From Lachnospiraceae bacterium (GTDB lineage Bacteria > Bacillota > Clostridia > Lachnospirales > Lachnospiraceae), in contig DPJQ01000243.1 of the NCBI GenBank assembly GCA_003542935.1, forward strand, positions 1,293 to 18,384: a stretch of DNA of 17,092 nt. The letters are read 5' to 3'. The position numbers and the translations under genes are program-made. Below are positions 1 to 7,800 of the stretch, in pieces (within the stretch, counting starts at the first letter, position 1; the number at the start of each line of letters is the position of its first letter). The notes below the pieces were generated by a model. It worked only from the letters and a program-made list of their open reading frames with translations. It ran no database searches and was not told where the DNA came from.

Positions 1-647
1 CCGTAGGCGATCCCATGTATCTGCCCCTCGTCAAAAGACAAAAGCTCCGCCCCCGGCAGCCCCAGCAAAATGGGGGAATGACTCGCGATGACGAACTGTG
101 CTCCCGCCCGGGCCAGACGATGGAGCTCGATCAGCAATGTAAGCTGCCGCTGAGGTGAAAGAGCCGCCTCCGGCTCATCCAGGATGTAAAGCCCGCCGGC
201 CTGAAAATGCCGCTGGACTACGGCAAGAAAGCTCTCTCCGTGGGATCTTTTGTGCAGCATCTCCGGCTCCGCTGTCCCGAGAGAATCTCTCGCATATTCT
301 TCTTCCTTCGTCGCCACATTGTAGAAACTCTCTGCCCGGAGGAAATAGCCCCATTTCGCCCGGCGATAGCCTTTTCGGAGCGAGACTGCTTCACACATCT
401 CGGAATGAGAGTCATAGGTAGAGAAACTATAATTTCTCGTGCCGCCCTCGGGATTAAAGCCATAGGCCACCGCCAGAGCTTCCAGCAGGGTGGATTTACC
501 GGAACCGTTCTCCCCTACGAAAAATGTCACCGGACGTTGAAACTCCAATGTCTTAAGACCGGCCAGGGATTCGATCCCCCGCAGATAACTCCCGCGGGGG
601 ATACGGTTCCAATCAATTTCAAGACTCTGGATAAAAAGATCATTCAT
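1..647 (-). CDS. AAA/ABC-type ATPase (COG3910-like), C-terminus cut by window edge
   Basis: A predicted soluble ATPase with an ABC/RecF-like nucleotide-binding fold. About 215 residues are visible. Walker A is GENGSGKST (about 45-53), followed by the family-typical AYGFNPEGGTRN. The signature-like SHGES lies at about 135-139, Walker B with DEPEAALSP at about 153-165, and the switch histidine in IASHSP at about 188-192. The start is the ATG at 647, which overlaps the stop of the upstream small gene by 8 bases (ATGAATGA), so the two are probably translationally coupled. From memory of the family, only a few tens of residues are missing beyond the left edge. There are no membrane segments. The biochemical role of these stand-alone ATPases is not established. 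Family recognition is strong; function is open. Confidence 0.9.
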   Translation of the reverse strand, partial: MNDLFIQSLEIDWNRIPRGSYLRGIESLAGLKTLEFQRPVTFFVGENGSGKSTLLEALAVAYGFNPEGGTRNYSFSTYDSHSEMCEAVSLRKGYRRAKWGYFLRAESFYNVATKEEEYARDSLGTAEPEMLHKRSHGESFLAVVQRHFQAGGLYILDEPEAALSPQRQLTLLIELHRLARAGAQFVIASHSPILLGLPGAELLSFDEGQIHGIAY

Positions 648-813
648 CGACTATCTCCAGGTCTTCCGTGGATATTCCCAGGGTTTGCAGCTCTGCCTTT
701 GCGATCTTTTCCTGATACTCCACTTCCTCCTGCCCATGCTTTTTAATGCGCTGAATGTTGATATACTTTTCTATCGCAATTTTTTTCAGTTCTTTTTCGT
801 TCATTTCTTCCAT
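640..813 (-). CDS. small charged protein of unknown function upstream of the ATPase
   Basis: This encodes about 57 residues, rich in Lys and Glu and predicted mostly helical (MNEKELKKIAIEKYINIQRIKKHG...), with an acidic C-terminus ending EDLEIVDE. I do not recognise a family. The start is uncertain. The ATG at 813 has a GGGA-type ribosome site 6 bases upstream; an ATG at 804 gives 54 residues; upstream GTG/TTG codons at 831-834 lack a clear site. It starts about 52 bases after the gpmI stop and its stop overlaps the ATPase start by 8 bases. The tight coupling suggests that the small protein and the ATPase are made together and may be partners. That is inference only. Confidence 0.65.
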   Translation of the reverse strand: MEEMNEKELKKIAIEKYINIQRIKKHGQEEVEYQEKIAKAELQTLGISTEDLEIVDE

Positions 814-865
814 ATCCTGTCCCACTCTCACCAAGGCATTACGGCTTACCCCCGTATATTCCCCG

Positions 866-2407
866 CTATTCCCGGATCGCCAGGGATTTGCCCGTCATCT
901 CCGCAGGCTGCTCCATCCCCATCAGGTCGATCAACGTCGGCACAATATCCGCCAGACAGCCGCCCTCACGCAGACGGACGGACGGATCCGCATTGACCAG
1001 GATAAACGGCACCGGATTCGTCGTATGGGCCGTGAAGGGCGCCCCCGTCTCGTAATCCACCAGCTGCTCCGCATTGCCGTGATCAGCGCAGATAAACATC
1101 TGGCCGCCCGCGGCTTTCAATGCCTCCACGGCACGTCCCACACACTGATCTACAGCCTCGATGGCCTGGATCGCCGCACTCTCCACACCGGTATGTCCCA
1201 CCATGTCCGGGTTGGCGAAGTTAATGATGATCACATCATATTTACCGGAACCGATGGCCTCCACCAGCTTATCGCACACCTGGGGCGCACTCATCTCCGG
1301 CTGCAGGTCGTAGGTGGCCACCTTCGGGGATTTCACCAGAATACGATCCTCGCCCTCATTGGGCACCTCCACGCCGCCGTTAAAGAAAAATGTCACATGG
1401 GCATATTTTTCCGTCTCGGCGATGCGGGCCTGGGTCATGTGATGGGCCGCCAGATACTCGCCGAAGGTATTGGTGATCTGCACCTTCTTAAAAGCGATCC
1501 GCTTATTGGGAATGGTGGCATCATACTCGGTAAAGCACACATAGACCAGATCCAGCCGTTTCTCTCTCTCGAAACCGTCAAATTCGTCGGCACAGAAAGC
1601 CCTCGTGATCTCTCTGGCCCTGTCGGGACGGAAGTTAAAGAAAATGACGGAATCGCCGTCCTGCACCGTAGTCACCGGCGCACCGCCTTTCTCGATCACA
1701 GTGGGAAGCACGAACTCGTCTGTCACACCCTCGTCATAGGATTTCTGCACGGCCTCGGCCGCATCGGCCCCCTTCACACCCTCGCCTTTTGTCAGGGCCC
1801 GATAAGCCTTCTCCACACGATCCCAGCGATTATCTCTGTCCATAGCGTAGTAACGGCCAGATACCACTCCGATCTCGCCCACGCCGATCTCTTTCATCTT
1901 TGCCTGCAGCTCCTCTATATAACCTTTGCCCGAAGCCGGCGGCGTATCGCGGCCGTCCAGGAAACAGTGCACATACACTTTTTCCAGCCCATTTCTCTTT
2001 GCCAGTTCCAAAAGGCCGTACAGATGGGTATTGTGGCTGTGCACGCCACCGTCCGACAGAAGGCCGAAGCAGTGCAGGGAGCTCCCCCGATCTTTCGCAT
2101 TGTTCACCGCGGCCAGAAGCTCCTCATTCTCGAAAAATACACCGTCCTCGATCTCCTTGGAGATCCTGGTCAGCTCCTGGTACACGATCCTTCCGGCCCC
2201 CATATTGAGGTGCCCCACCTCGGAATTGCCCATCTGCCCGTCGGGAAGGCCCACAGCCAGACCGCTGGCATAACCCTTCACGAAGGGGCATTCTGCCATC
2301 AGCCTGTCCATGACCGGCGTCTTCGCCTCGGCCACCGCGTTCGCCTCGGCTTTCTCATTCAGTCCATAGCCATCAAGGATCATCAACACCGTTGGTTTCT
2401 TACTCAT
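866..2407 (-). CDS. gpmI: 2,3-bisphosphoglycerate-independent phosphoglycerate mutase
   Basis: Cytosolic glycolytic enzyme that interconverts 3- and 2-phosphoglycerate using two metal ions and a phosphoserine intermediate. The product is 513 residues, close to the usual 510-515. Metal ligand Asp12 lies in LDGYG. The catalytic serine is Ser62 in MGNSEVGH. Further family motifs are DGRDTPP, FNFRPDRAREITRAF, NFANPDMVGHTG and CADHGNAE. The frame stays open upstream to about 2605. The ATG at 2407 is preferred because it begins the canonical MSKKPTVLMILDGYG and has an AGGAGG-type ribosome site just upstream. No terminator is seen after its stop, so transcription may continue into the small protein and ATPase genes. 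Confidence 0.97.
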   Translation of the reverse strand: MSKKPTVLMILDGYGLNEKAEANAVAEAKTPVMDRLMAECPFVKGYASGLAVGLPDGQMGNSEVGHLNMGAGRIVYQELTRISKEIEDGVFFENEELLAAVNNAKDRGSSLHCFGLLSDGGVHSHNTHLYGLLELAKRNGLEKVYVHCFLDGRDTPPASGKGYIEELQAKMKEIGVGEIGVVSGRYYAMDRDNRWDRVEKAYRALTKGEGVKGADAAEAVQKSYDEGVTDEFVLPTVIEKGGAPVTTVQDGDSVIFFNFRPDRAREITRAFCADEFDGFEREKRLDLVYVCFTEYDATIPNKRIAFKKVQITNTFGEYLAAHHMTQARIAETEKYAHVTFFFNGGVEVPNEGEDRILVKSPKVATYDLQPEMSAPQVCDKLVEAIGSGKYDVIIINFANPDMVGHTGVESAAIQAIEAVDQCVGRAVEALKAAGGQMFICADHGNAEQLVDYETGAPFTAHTTNPVPFILVNADPSVRLREGGCLADIVPTLIDLMGMEQPAEMTGKSLAIRE

Positions 2408-2451
2408 ATCTATTGTCTCCTCCTGTATAAGATCACATATTATATCCGGCC

Positions 2452-2467
2452 GCCGTCTCCCGACGGC
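2452..2467 (-). other. GC-rich hairpin in the gpmI leader
   Basis: GCCGTC and GACGGC form a 6-bp stem around a GGGA tetraloop in the minus-strand transcript. It lies just downstream of the proposed gpmI -10. A TATAAT-like hexamer also occurs at 2439-2444, but no good -35 sits at the right distance. The hairpin may affect leader stability or early termination; no U-tract follows. Confidence 0.4.
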
Positions 2468-2474
2468 CAAAAAT

Positions 2475-2503
2475 ATCTTACCAAATCTATCCGTATTATT
2501 CAA
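2475..2503 (-). promoter_or_regulatory. candidate sigma-A promoter for gpmI
   Basis: The -35 is TTGAAT (2498-2503), the spacer is 17 bases, and the -10 is TAAGAT (2475-2480), preceded by TG as in extended -10 promoters. It would give a leader of about 60 bases before the gpmI ATG. Each hexamer matches the consensus at 4 of 6 positions. Confidence 0.45.
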
Positions 2504-2644
2504 GCTTCCGGACAGGTTTTTACGGCAGAGTCCCGGCCAAAAAGCTGTCCCGGCAAAAGGCATATTTTCGATGCGGCAACATTCCTGCACATACAGACGC
2601 ATCAATATTCTTCCGCAAATAGCTTTTCCGCATACTCAAACCCA

Positions 2645-2687
2645 CAAAAACAGGGAGACGTACCGCCTTCCTGACTGTACATCTCCC
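2645..2687 (-). terminator. rho-independent terminator of the kinase-like gene
   Basis: In the minus-strand transcript GGGAGATGTAC pairs with GTACGTCTCCC across a 13-base loop and is followed by TGTTTTTG. The single mismatch becomes a G-U wobble only in minus-strand RNA, which fits the gene direction. It lies about 45 bases past the stop of the kinase-like gene. Confidence 0.75.
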
Positions 2688-2732
2688 TTTCCCATATCTT
2701 TCATTCCCTGTTTACCTGTAGTGCACCGCCTC

Positions 2733-3317
2733 TCACCGGGCCAGCCCCACCACGATCTCCACACACCGCTCCAGCCCCAGCGTACCGCTGTTCAACGCGA
2801 TATCATAGTTATCACATGCACCCCACTGGCGATCCGTATAATATTTATAGTTGAGGCTCCTCCTGCGGTCCTTGTCCCTGAGCCGTTTAAAAGGATCCAT
2901 ATCCGTCTCGCCGTACCGTTCCACGATCCGTTTCGCCCGGATCTTGGGGTCTGCATGGATAAAGACACTCAGGCAGTCCTCCCTGCCTCCCAGAATATGG
3001 TCGGCACAGCGGCCCACGATCACGCAGTTCTCCTCCTTACCGATATCAAGGATGATCCCCCGCTGGATGCTCCACAGATAATCCTCCACCGACAGGCCGT
3101 TGACGTTCCTGCCCAGAAACGCGTAGGAAAAACGGCTCTTGGAGGGCGCATATTCACCGGCCTCCGCCACATACTTTTTCGACAGGCCGGATTTCTCCGC
3201 CACCTTCTCGATCAGCTCTTTGTCGTAATACTTGTAGCCCAGTTTATCGGCCACCCGCTTACCTATGGATCTTCCCCCGCTGCCAAACTCCCGGCTGATA
3301 GTAATGATCTTCTTCAT
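2733..3317 (-). CDS. cytidylate-kinase-like protein
   Basis: A 194-residue P-loop protein that resembles the cytidylate-kinase-like family common in Clostridia (Pfam Cytidylate_kin2). It begins MKKIITISREFGSGG, where REFGSGGRSIGKRVA is the variant phosphate-binding loop. It continues with the family-typical YYDKELI and the loop ENCVIVGRCADHIL. The basic region at about 140-165 (KRIVERYGETD, RLRDKDRRRSLNYKYYT) looks like the lid. It may phosphorylate a nucleoside monophosphate, but the substrate is not established and it is shorter than classical Cmk. The ATG at 3317 was chosen for its GGGAGG ribosome site and because the family starts here; the frame is open to 3377. It lies about 90 bases after the hydrolase stop, so the two may be co-transcribed. 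Confidence 0.85.
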   Translation of the reverse strand: MKKIITISREFGSGGRSIGKRVADKLGYKYYDKELIEKVAEKSGLSKKYVAEAGEYAPSKSRFSYAFLGRNVNGLSVEDYLWSIQRGIILDIGKEENCVIVGRCADHILGGREDCLSVFIHADPKIRAKRIVERYGETDMDPFKRLRDKDRRRSLNYKYYTDRQWGACDNYDIALNSGTLGLERCVEIVVGLAR

Positions 3318-3407
3318 AATATGCACCTCCCTGTTCATCAGTCTGTGATCCTCTATCATTTCCAACACAGATGGCACGTAACCATTCCGCTCCCTATCCC
3401 GTCCGAA

Positions 3408-4337
3408 TTATTTTGCCAGGATCCCGTCCATAAATGCAATGATTCCCGCTTCCACCTCACATTTGATGTCGGCGTAATTGTGGATCTCATGGCGGTATCC
3501 GGAATACAGCTTCGTCCTGACATCATGCCCCGTACTCTTTAACCAGTTGGAAACCTGGTATACACCCTCGCCATATTCGCCCACGGGATCCTCATCTCCG
3601 GCGATATTATAGACCGGCAGCTCCTTCGGCACTTTTTTGGCCCATTCGGTTCCCTCGATCTGGATCATCATCTGAATAAAATCATACAGGGAACGGTTGC
3701 TTGTAGGTTTCGTAAAAGCGTCAAAGGGATCGTTCGCATGGTCTGTCTGCACCACCGGGTCATGGCAGATCCACTCATTGCCCAGTTTCGCGCCGGGAAT
3801 ATATTCACACATCCATCCCATCAGCATACCGGTAAACTCCGGTGTGGACTCGCAGCCCTTTCCCTCCTCCAGCGCCTTTTTCAGTGTTTCGGCAGCCTCG
3901 TGGCAATGGCGGAACACTCCTGTTGTGCCGCAGATCGTTGCACCGGCTAATTCACCGCCATATTTCGCCATAAAATCCCGGGCGATAAAGGAACCCATAC
4001 TGTGCCCGAACAGAAAATAGGGCAAACCCGGATATTTTTCACACACAATCTCCTTGAGGGAATGCTCATCCTCCATCATCGTATGGGGCCCTTTATCCCC
4101 CCAGTCTGCCCACACATCATTGACCACGGCTGTCTTTCCATGGCCGACATGGTCATCCGCCGCTACGATATACCCGGCGTCAACAAACGCGCTGATCATA
4201 TGCAGATACCTTCTCGAGTGCTCGCCGAAACCGTGGATCAGCTGTACGATCCCCTTCGGCGCACATGCCGGAACATAGATCCATCCCTGCACCATATCGC
4301 GTTCATTAAAAGATTTAAAAGAAACCTCATGCAGCAT
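3408..4337 (-). CDS. alpha/beta hydrolase (serine aminopeptidase S33 / monoacylglycerol-lipase-like)
   Basis: A 309-residue soluble hydrolase of the lysophospholipase/monoacylglycerol-lipase-like group. The oxyanion-hole region is IHGFGEHSRRY (about 34-44). The nucleophile is Ser113 in GHSMGS. The acid is probably Asp250 in AGDEDPVG and the base is His283 in GYRHEIHNY, so the triad is complete. The substrate could be an ester of glycerol or another small acyl ester. There is no signal peptide. The ATG at 4337 has a GGGAGGG ribosome site about 8 bases upstream and begins like other family members (MLHEVSFKSF). A start at 4403 would add 22 residues with a weaker site inside an inverted repeat. 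A near-consensus promoter precedes it. Confidence 0.9.
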   Translation of the reverse strand: MLHEVSFKSFNERDMVQGWIYVPACAPKGIVQLIHGFGEHSRRYLHMISAFVDAGYIVAADDHVGHGKTAVVNDVWADWGDKGPHTMMEDEHSLKEIVCEKYPGLPYFLFGHSMGSFIARDFMAKYGGELAGATICGTTGVFRHCHEAAETLKKALEEGKGCESTPEFTGMLMGWMCEYIPGAKLGNEWICHDPVVQTDHANDPFDAFTKPTSNRSLYDFIQMMIQIEGTEWAKKVPKELPVYNIAGDEDPVGEYGEGVYQVSNWLKSTGHDVRTKLYSGYRHEIHNYADIKCEVEAGIIAFMDGILAK

Positions 4338-4387
4338 ATGTTTGCCCTCCCAATACACAGGCCCATTAAACGGCTCTGTTTTTTGAC

Positions 4388-4438
4388 ATGTCTGAAAATT
4401 CATTCTATCTTTCCGGAGTTAATGGAATTTTCAGACAT
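4388..4438 (-). repeat. 14-bp perfect inverted repeat in the hydrolase leader
   Basis: The arms are 4388-4401 (ATGTCTGAAAATTC on the plus strand) and 4425-4438 (its exact reverse complement), separated by 23 bases. It begins 11 bases past the -10 of the hydrolase promoter, so it is transcribed in the 5' leader. No U-tract follows. It could be a repressor operator or an RNA hairpin. Confidence 0.7.
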
Positions 4439-4449
4439 TCCATAACTTT

Positions 4450-4478
4450 ATTTTACCCACCAACGGTCCCGCTGTCAA
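4450..4478 (-). promoter_or_regulatory. strong sigma-A promoter for the alpha/beta hydrolase
   Basis: The -35 is a perfect TTGACA (4473-4478), the spacer is 17 bases, and the -10 is TAAAAT (4450-4455). It reads toward the hydrolase with a leader of about 105 bases that contains the 14-bp inverted repeat. Confidence 0.8.
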
Positions 4479-4506
4479 GAAATGCCTCTGATTTACTTGA
4501 AAATCT

Positions 4507-4605
4507 GTAACTGTTCAGCGTAGGCCGAAGCACTTCCCACGGGACGCCTTCGGTGTGCTGCTGAGGCCGTAAAAGATCGCAACTGTGAAGGTACTGAACA
4601 GTTAC
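4507..4605. mobile_element. MITE-like element, 99 bp, with 12-bp terminal inverted repeats and 8-bp target duplication
   Basis: The left end is GTAACTGTTCAG (4507-4518) and the right end is its exact reverse complement (4594-4605). The element is flanked by exact copies of GAAAATCT at 4499-4506 and 4606-4613, the 8-bp direct repeat expected from transposition. The 75-bp interior is GC-rich, has interrupted dyads (GGCC and GCAC against GTGC and GGCC) and no gene. GTAA ends with 8-bp duplications match what I know of IS66-family elements, so it may be mobilised by an IS66-like transposase elsewhere; that assignment is inference. The right 22 bases recur at the right edge of the window in the opposite orientation. 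Confidence 0.85.
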
Positions 4606-4612
4606 GAAAATC

Positions 4613-4643
4613 TTAACATTTTTATTTCGAGATATGCTATAAT
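4613..4643 (+). promoter_or_regulatory. extended -10 promoter for the N-acetyltransferase
   Basis: TATAAT (4638-4643) is preceded by TGC, giving a strong extended -10. The best -35 is TTAACA (4613-4618) at 19 bases, longer than ideal. The MITE-like element and its target duplication end immediately at this -35 region, so the insertion has set what lies upstream of the promoter. Confidence 0.6.
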
Positions 4644-4711
4644 TTCCCCGTTGCCACCCAATACTCTCCAAATGCGTCCGGTAAATCGACCCGCGCATAG
4701 AAAGGATCCCC

Positions 4712-5506
4712 ATGTTAGAAGAAACCTTTGAACTGCTGAACCAGTCTCAATGCGAAGCTTACCTGGAAAGACTGAATCTGCCCTGGCCGCGAAAAGCCGA
4801 CCGGGCTTTTCTCGATACCCTCATGGAGCGGCATCTGGCCGTAATCCCCTTTGAAAACCTGGATACTGCCCTGCTTTATCGCCCCATACGGCTGGATACG
4901 GACAGCCTCTATGAAAAAATCGTCCAAAACCGCCGGGGCGGCTACTGTTTTGAATTAAACGCTCTCTTCCTGGGTTTGCTGCGAGGGCTGGGCTACGAAG
5001 CATGGCCCACCGGATGCAGGGTTTTATGCCGTCCCGGACTGCCCCCGATCTACCACCGGGCCTGCATAATTCTGTTGGAAGAAAATCTTCTTTTCTGCGA
5101 TGTGGGCTTCGGCGGAATCTGCAGCTCCCGCTCTGTCAGGCTGACACCGGGAACCGTCACGGAGACGGATTTTGCCTCTTTTTCCGTGACCCGGGAATGC
5201 AGGGGATGGCTCAACCTGTACTATACGCCCCACAGCACACCGGACGCCGCGCCGCAGCCTCTCCTCATGATCTGCGAGGCCCCCAGCGCTCCCCAGGACT
5301 TTTTCTCCGCCAATGAGGCGATGTCCGCCCCCGCTTCTGTCTTTTCGCAGAAAATCATGGTACAAAAGCTCACCCCCTATGGTTCCTGGTCCATAAACGG
5401 CGATATCCTGACCCGCCGCACCGCTTCCGGAAGAGAAACCGTCGCCCTGGAAAACCGGGAGGCTCTGGAGGAATGTCTGCGCAGGGATTTCTCTCTGGTA
5501 TTCTGA
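4712..5506 (+). CDS. arylamine N-acetyltransferase
   Basis: A cytosolic enzyme of 264 residues that transfers acetyl from acetyl-CoA to arylamines, hydrazines or related amines. The catalytic triad is visible: Cys79 in RRGGYCFELN, His115 in YHRACIILL, and Asp130 in CDVGFGG. The N-terminal VIPFENLDTALLYRPI is also typical. Length matches the usual 250-280. The ATG at 4712 has an AAAGGA ribosome site about 6 bases upstream. The gene converges on the alpha-galactosidase gene with only 5 bases between stops, and no terminator fits in the gap. The physiological substrate is unknown; bacterial family members can act on aromatic amine drugs and metabolites. There is no evident link to the sugar genes. 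Confidence 0.94.
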   Translation: MLEETFELLNQSQCEAYLERLNLPWPRKADRAFLDTLMERHLAVIPFENLDTALLYRPIRLDTDSLYEKIVQNRRGGYCFELNALFLGLLRGLGYEAWPTGCRVLCRPGLPPIYHRACIILLEENLLFCDVGFGGICSSRSVRLTPGTVTETDFASFSVTRECRGWLNLYYTPHSTPDAAPQPLLMICEAPSAPQDFFSANEAMSAPASVFSQKIMVQKLTPYGSWSINGDILTRRTASGRETVALENREALEECLRRDFSLVF

Positions 5507-5511
5507 AATCC

Positions 5512-7704
5512 CTACGGCGCCACCGCCTCCAGATAGTACTCCACCGCCATATAATCCCCCCAGCACCGGGGAAGCAGGATGCCGCCGTGCATCAGGGCCG
5601 CGCCGGTATAGGTCTCGCCGGTCTCCCGGATCCGGTAAAGCCCGTCCTCCTTGAGCCCCTTCAGCCGAACCGGATGCCCGGTCATATTGGGCTCGGCGTA
5701 ATACAGAACGCCCTGCACCAGCGCCGCCGACTGATCCTTCTCCACAAAAGACCATATGCCCCGGTTCTCTTTCATGGGATCGCTGAGCCGGTAATAATAC
5801 CCGTTGTGAATCAGCGGCCCATACTCTTTAAACCGGCGGATCTGATCCTTCACCGCTTCTTTTTCCTCATCCGTCAGCGTGTTCAGATCCAGCTCATACC
5901 CGAAGCTTCCCGCCATGGCCGTCACCGCCCGGGCCGAAAGGGGTGTAACGCGCCCCGTCTGGTGATTGGGTACCGCCGACACATGGGAGCCCACCGTGGA
6001 GATCGGGTAGAAAAATGAAGTTCCGTACTGGATCTTTGTGCGGGCATAGGCGTCCGTATCGTCGCTGCACCAGATCTGCGGGCAGTAGTACAGCATACCG
6101 GCGTCAAAACGTCCTCCTCCTCCACAGCACCCCTCAAACAGTACATCGGGGAAATCCGTGGTCAGGCGTTCCAGCAGCTCATACAGCCCCAGCACATAGC
6201 GATGAGGCGCTTCCCCCTGCCTGTCCGGCGGCAGCAGCGTGCTGTACCAGTCACAGACATTGCGGTTCATATCCCATTTAATATAGGAAATATCCGCGTT
6301 CCGCAGCAGCTTGCTGATGGCATCATACAGATATTCCCGCACATCCTCCCGGCTCATATCCAGCACGAGCTGGTAGCGCCCCCGCATGGGCTGGCGTCCC
6401 GGTATACGTATCACCCATTCCGGATGGGCCCGGTACAGGTCGCTGTCCTCCGAAACCATCTCCGGCTCCAGCCAGATACCAAAAGACATGCCCAGATCTT
6501 TAATTTTCTGTACCAGCTTCGCCAGGCCGCCTCTGAGCTTGCGCTCGTTGACATACCAGTCGCCCAGGCCTGAGCTGTCCGTATCCCTGATGCCGAACCA
6601 GCCGTCGTCCATCACCAGCATATCCACGCCCAGTTTCGCCGCCTGCCTGGCTATGCTGTAAAGCTTTTCTTCATTAAAATCAAAGTAAGTTGCCTCCCAG
6701 TTATTAATCAGCACAGGCCGTTTGGCCAGCCGGTATTTTCCCCTGCACACATTTTCCCGGATCACCCTATGGAACTGATGGGACAACCCGGCAAATCCTC
6801 TGTCTGACCAGGAAAGGATGGCCTCCGGCGTATAAAAACGCTCCCCGGCCTGCAGCTTCCAACGGAAAGTATCCGGATGCAGCCCCATGACAAACCTCAC
6901 CTGGCCCAGCTGGTCCAGTTCAATCTGGGTTTGGAAACAGCCGCTGTACATGAGGACCGCCCCGAAACAACTGCCGGAATCCTCGGTACAGGTTTTTTCG
7001 CAGAGCAGCACTGTGGGATTCTGCTGGTGGCTGGAAGCCCCCCGCTTGCTGGAGCTCTCCTGAATCCCCGCAAGCAGCGGCAGCCTCTGCACCTGTCTTT
7101 CCATGGTATGGCGGCCGTGAAAATGCACCCATTCCCAGTCACCCCAGGGTATATCCATACAGACCGTGTGGGCCTTTGTCAGCATCTTGGGGCCTGACCC
7201 GCAATTCTCGATGACAGCGCTCCTGGTCAGCACATCCAGCTCCTCAAAGACACTGTAACGCAGCGTTACGCAGACCTCACCCGACGTGTCCTTCAAAACG
7301 ATCTCCAGGGTCTCGGCTTTTTTATCCCCGGCGTATACGGACGGAAGGCCGGGAATCCCTTCCTTTCCTTCCTGTACCCGATGCGACTCATACCGAAGAT
7401 CCAGGGCGTTACCGCCGTTTTCATGGGTCACGGCAACGGCCGCCGTCCGGAAATCACCGATCCCCTCCGCCGCATATTCCAGGGGCATAGTATCCAGGGA
7501 ATAAGTGCGGTCCTGTCCCGCATCATAGGTATTCCCGGAAAACCCTACATCATGGTAATCAAACAGATAGGACATATCCCGGCCCGTCCGCTGTCCATAC
7601 CAGATATGTTTCAGTACGCCCCGGCTGTCCGCCTGGATCTGGTACATGCTGTTTTTTGTCTCAAGATAAAAATTCTTTGGATTTTCCTCTATTCGGATCG
7701 CCAT
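5512..7704 (-). CDS. aga: alpha-galactosidase, glycoside hydrolase family 36
   Basis: A retaining alpha-galactosidase of 730 residues that removes alpha-1,6-galactose from raffinose, stachyose or melibiose. The N-terminal beta-sandwich (about 1-320) is followed by a TIM barrel with NNWEATYFDF, VMDDGWFG and GIWLEPEMV. The nucleophile is Asp478 in KWDMNR and the acid/base is Asp548 in CSDDTD, positions that match those I recall for the Geobacillus AgaA enzyme. ECCGGGGRFD-type loop FEGCCGGGGRFD is intact. There is no signal peptide, so it acts on imported sugar. The ATG at 7704 has AAGGAG 8 bases upstream; an in-frame ATG at 7725 lacks one. A terminator-like hairpin and a separate promoter precede it, so it may be transcribed partly apart from the transporter. 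Confidence 0.96.
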   Translation of the reverse strand: MAIRIEENPKNFYLETKNSMYQIQADSRGVLKHIWYGQRTGRDMSYLFDYHDVGFSGNTYDAGQDRTYSLDTMPLEYAAEGIGDFRTAAVAVTHENGGNALDLRYESHRVQEGKEGIPGLPSVYAGDKKAETLEIVLKDTSGEVCVTLRYSVFEELDVLTRSAVIENCGSGPKMLTKAHTVCMDIPWGDWEWVHFHGRHTMERQVQRLPLLAGIQESSSKRGASSHQQNPTVLLCEKTCTEDSGSCFGAVLMYSGCFQTQIELDQLGQVRFVMGLHPDTFRWKLQAGERFYTPEAILSWSDRGFAGLSHQFHRVIRENVCRGKYRLAKRPVLINNWEATYFDFNEEKLYSIARQAAKLGVDMLVMDDGWFGIRDTDSSGLGDWYVNERKLRGGLAKLVQKIKDLGMSFGIWLEPEMVSEDSDLYRAHPEWVIRIPGRQPMRGRYQLVLDMSREDVREYLYDAISKLLRNADISYIKWDMNRNVCDWYSTLLPPDRQGEAPHRYVLGLYELLERLTTDFPDVLFEGCCGGGGRFDAGMLYYCPQIWCSDDTDAYARTKIQYGTSFFYPISTVGSHVSAVPNHQTGRVTPLSARAVTAMAGSFGYELDLNTLTDEEKEAVKDQIRRFKEYGPLIHNGYYYRLSDPMKENRGIWSFVEKDQSAALVQGVLYYAEPNMTGHPVRLKGLKEDGLYRIRETGETYTGAALMHGGILLPRCWGDYMAVEYYLEAVAP

Positions 7705-7800
7705 AATTGTCTCCTTTTCAGCCATTGTAATTACTTACCGACAGACCCGGTCATCCCCGTCCTGCCCGGACACTGCAAATACAAGCAGTCTTTCCTTTGC

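Larger units (their letters stand above)
2408..2732. other. intergenic region between gpmI and the kinase-like gene
   Basis: No convincing gene lies in these 325 bases. They hold the terminator of the kinase-like gene at the right, a candidate gpmI promoter in the middle, and a small GC-rich hairpin in the gpmI leader. The gpmI reading frame extends through much of it but reads as non-protein-like. Confidence 0.6.
4338..4711. other. divergent intergenic region holding promoters, an inverted repeat and a MITE-like element
   Basis: These 374 bases separate the minus-strand hydrolase from the plus-strand acetyltransferase. From left to right they hold the hydrolase leader with a 14-bp inverted repeat, the hydrolase promoter, a 99-bp element with terminal repeats and target duplication, and the acetyltransferase promoter. 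A minus-strand open frame crosses the element and the promoter but shows no coding signs. Confidence 0.75.

Noticed and set aside
2439..2444. TATAAT as the gpmI -10
   Set aside because: No acceptable -35 lies 16-18 bases upstream, and the GC-rich hairpin occupies that place. The extended -10 pair at 2475-2503 fits better, although this hexamer could still contribute.
755..2674. 639-codon plus-strand open frame opposite gpmI
   Set aside because: It is the antisense shadow of gpmI. It has a Cys/His/Arg-rich, low-plausibility sequence and no ribosome site, whereas the minus strand encodes an unmistakable enzyme.
4453..4713. 86-codon minus-strand frame across the MITE-like element
   Set aside because: It crosses both terminal repeats and the acetyltransferase promoter, and has no coding character.
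5507..5511. bidirectional terminator between the acetyltransferase and alpha-galactosidase genes
   Set aside because: The gap is 5 bases and no convincing stem-loop with a U-tract was seen around it.
5024..5755. 243-codon minus-strand frame across the acetyltransferase end
   Set aside because: It overlaps two strong genes. Its Gly/Arg-rich translation is typical of a shadow frame.
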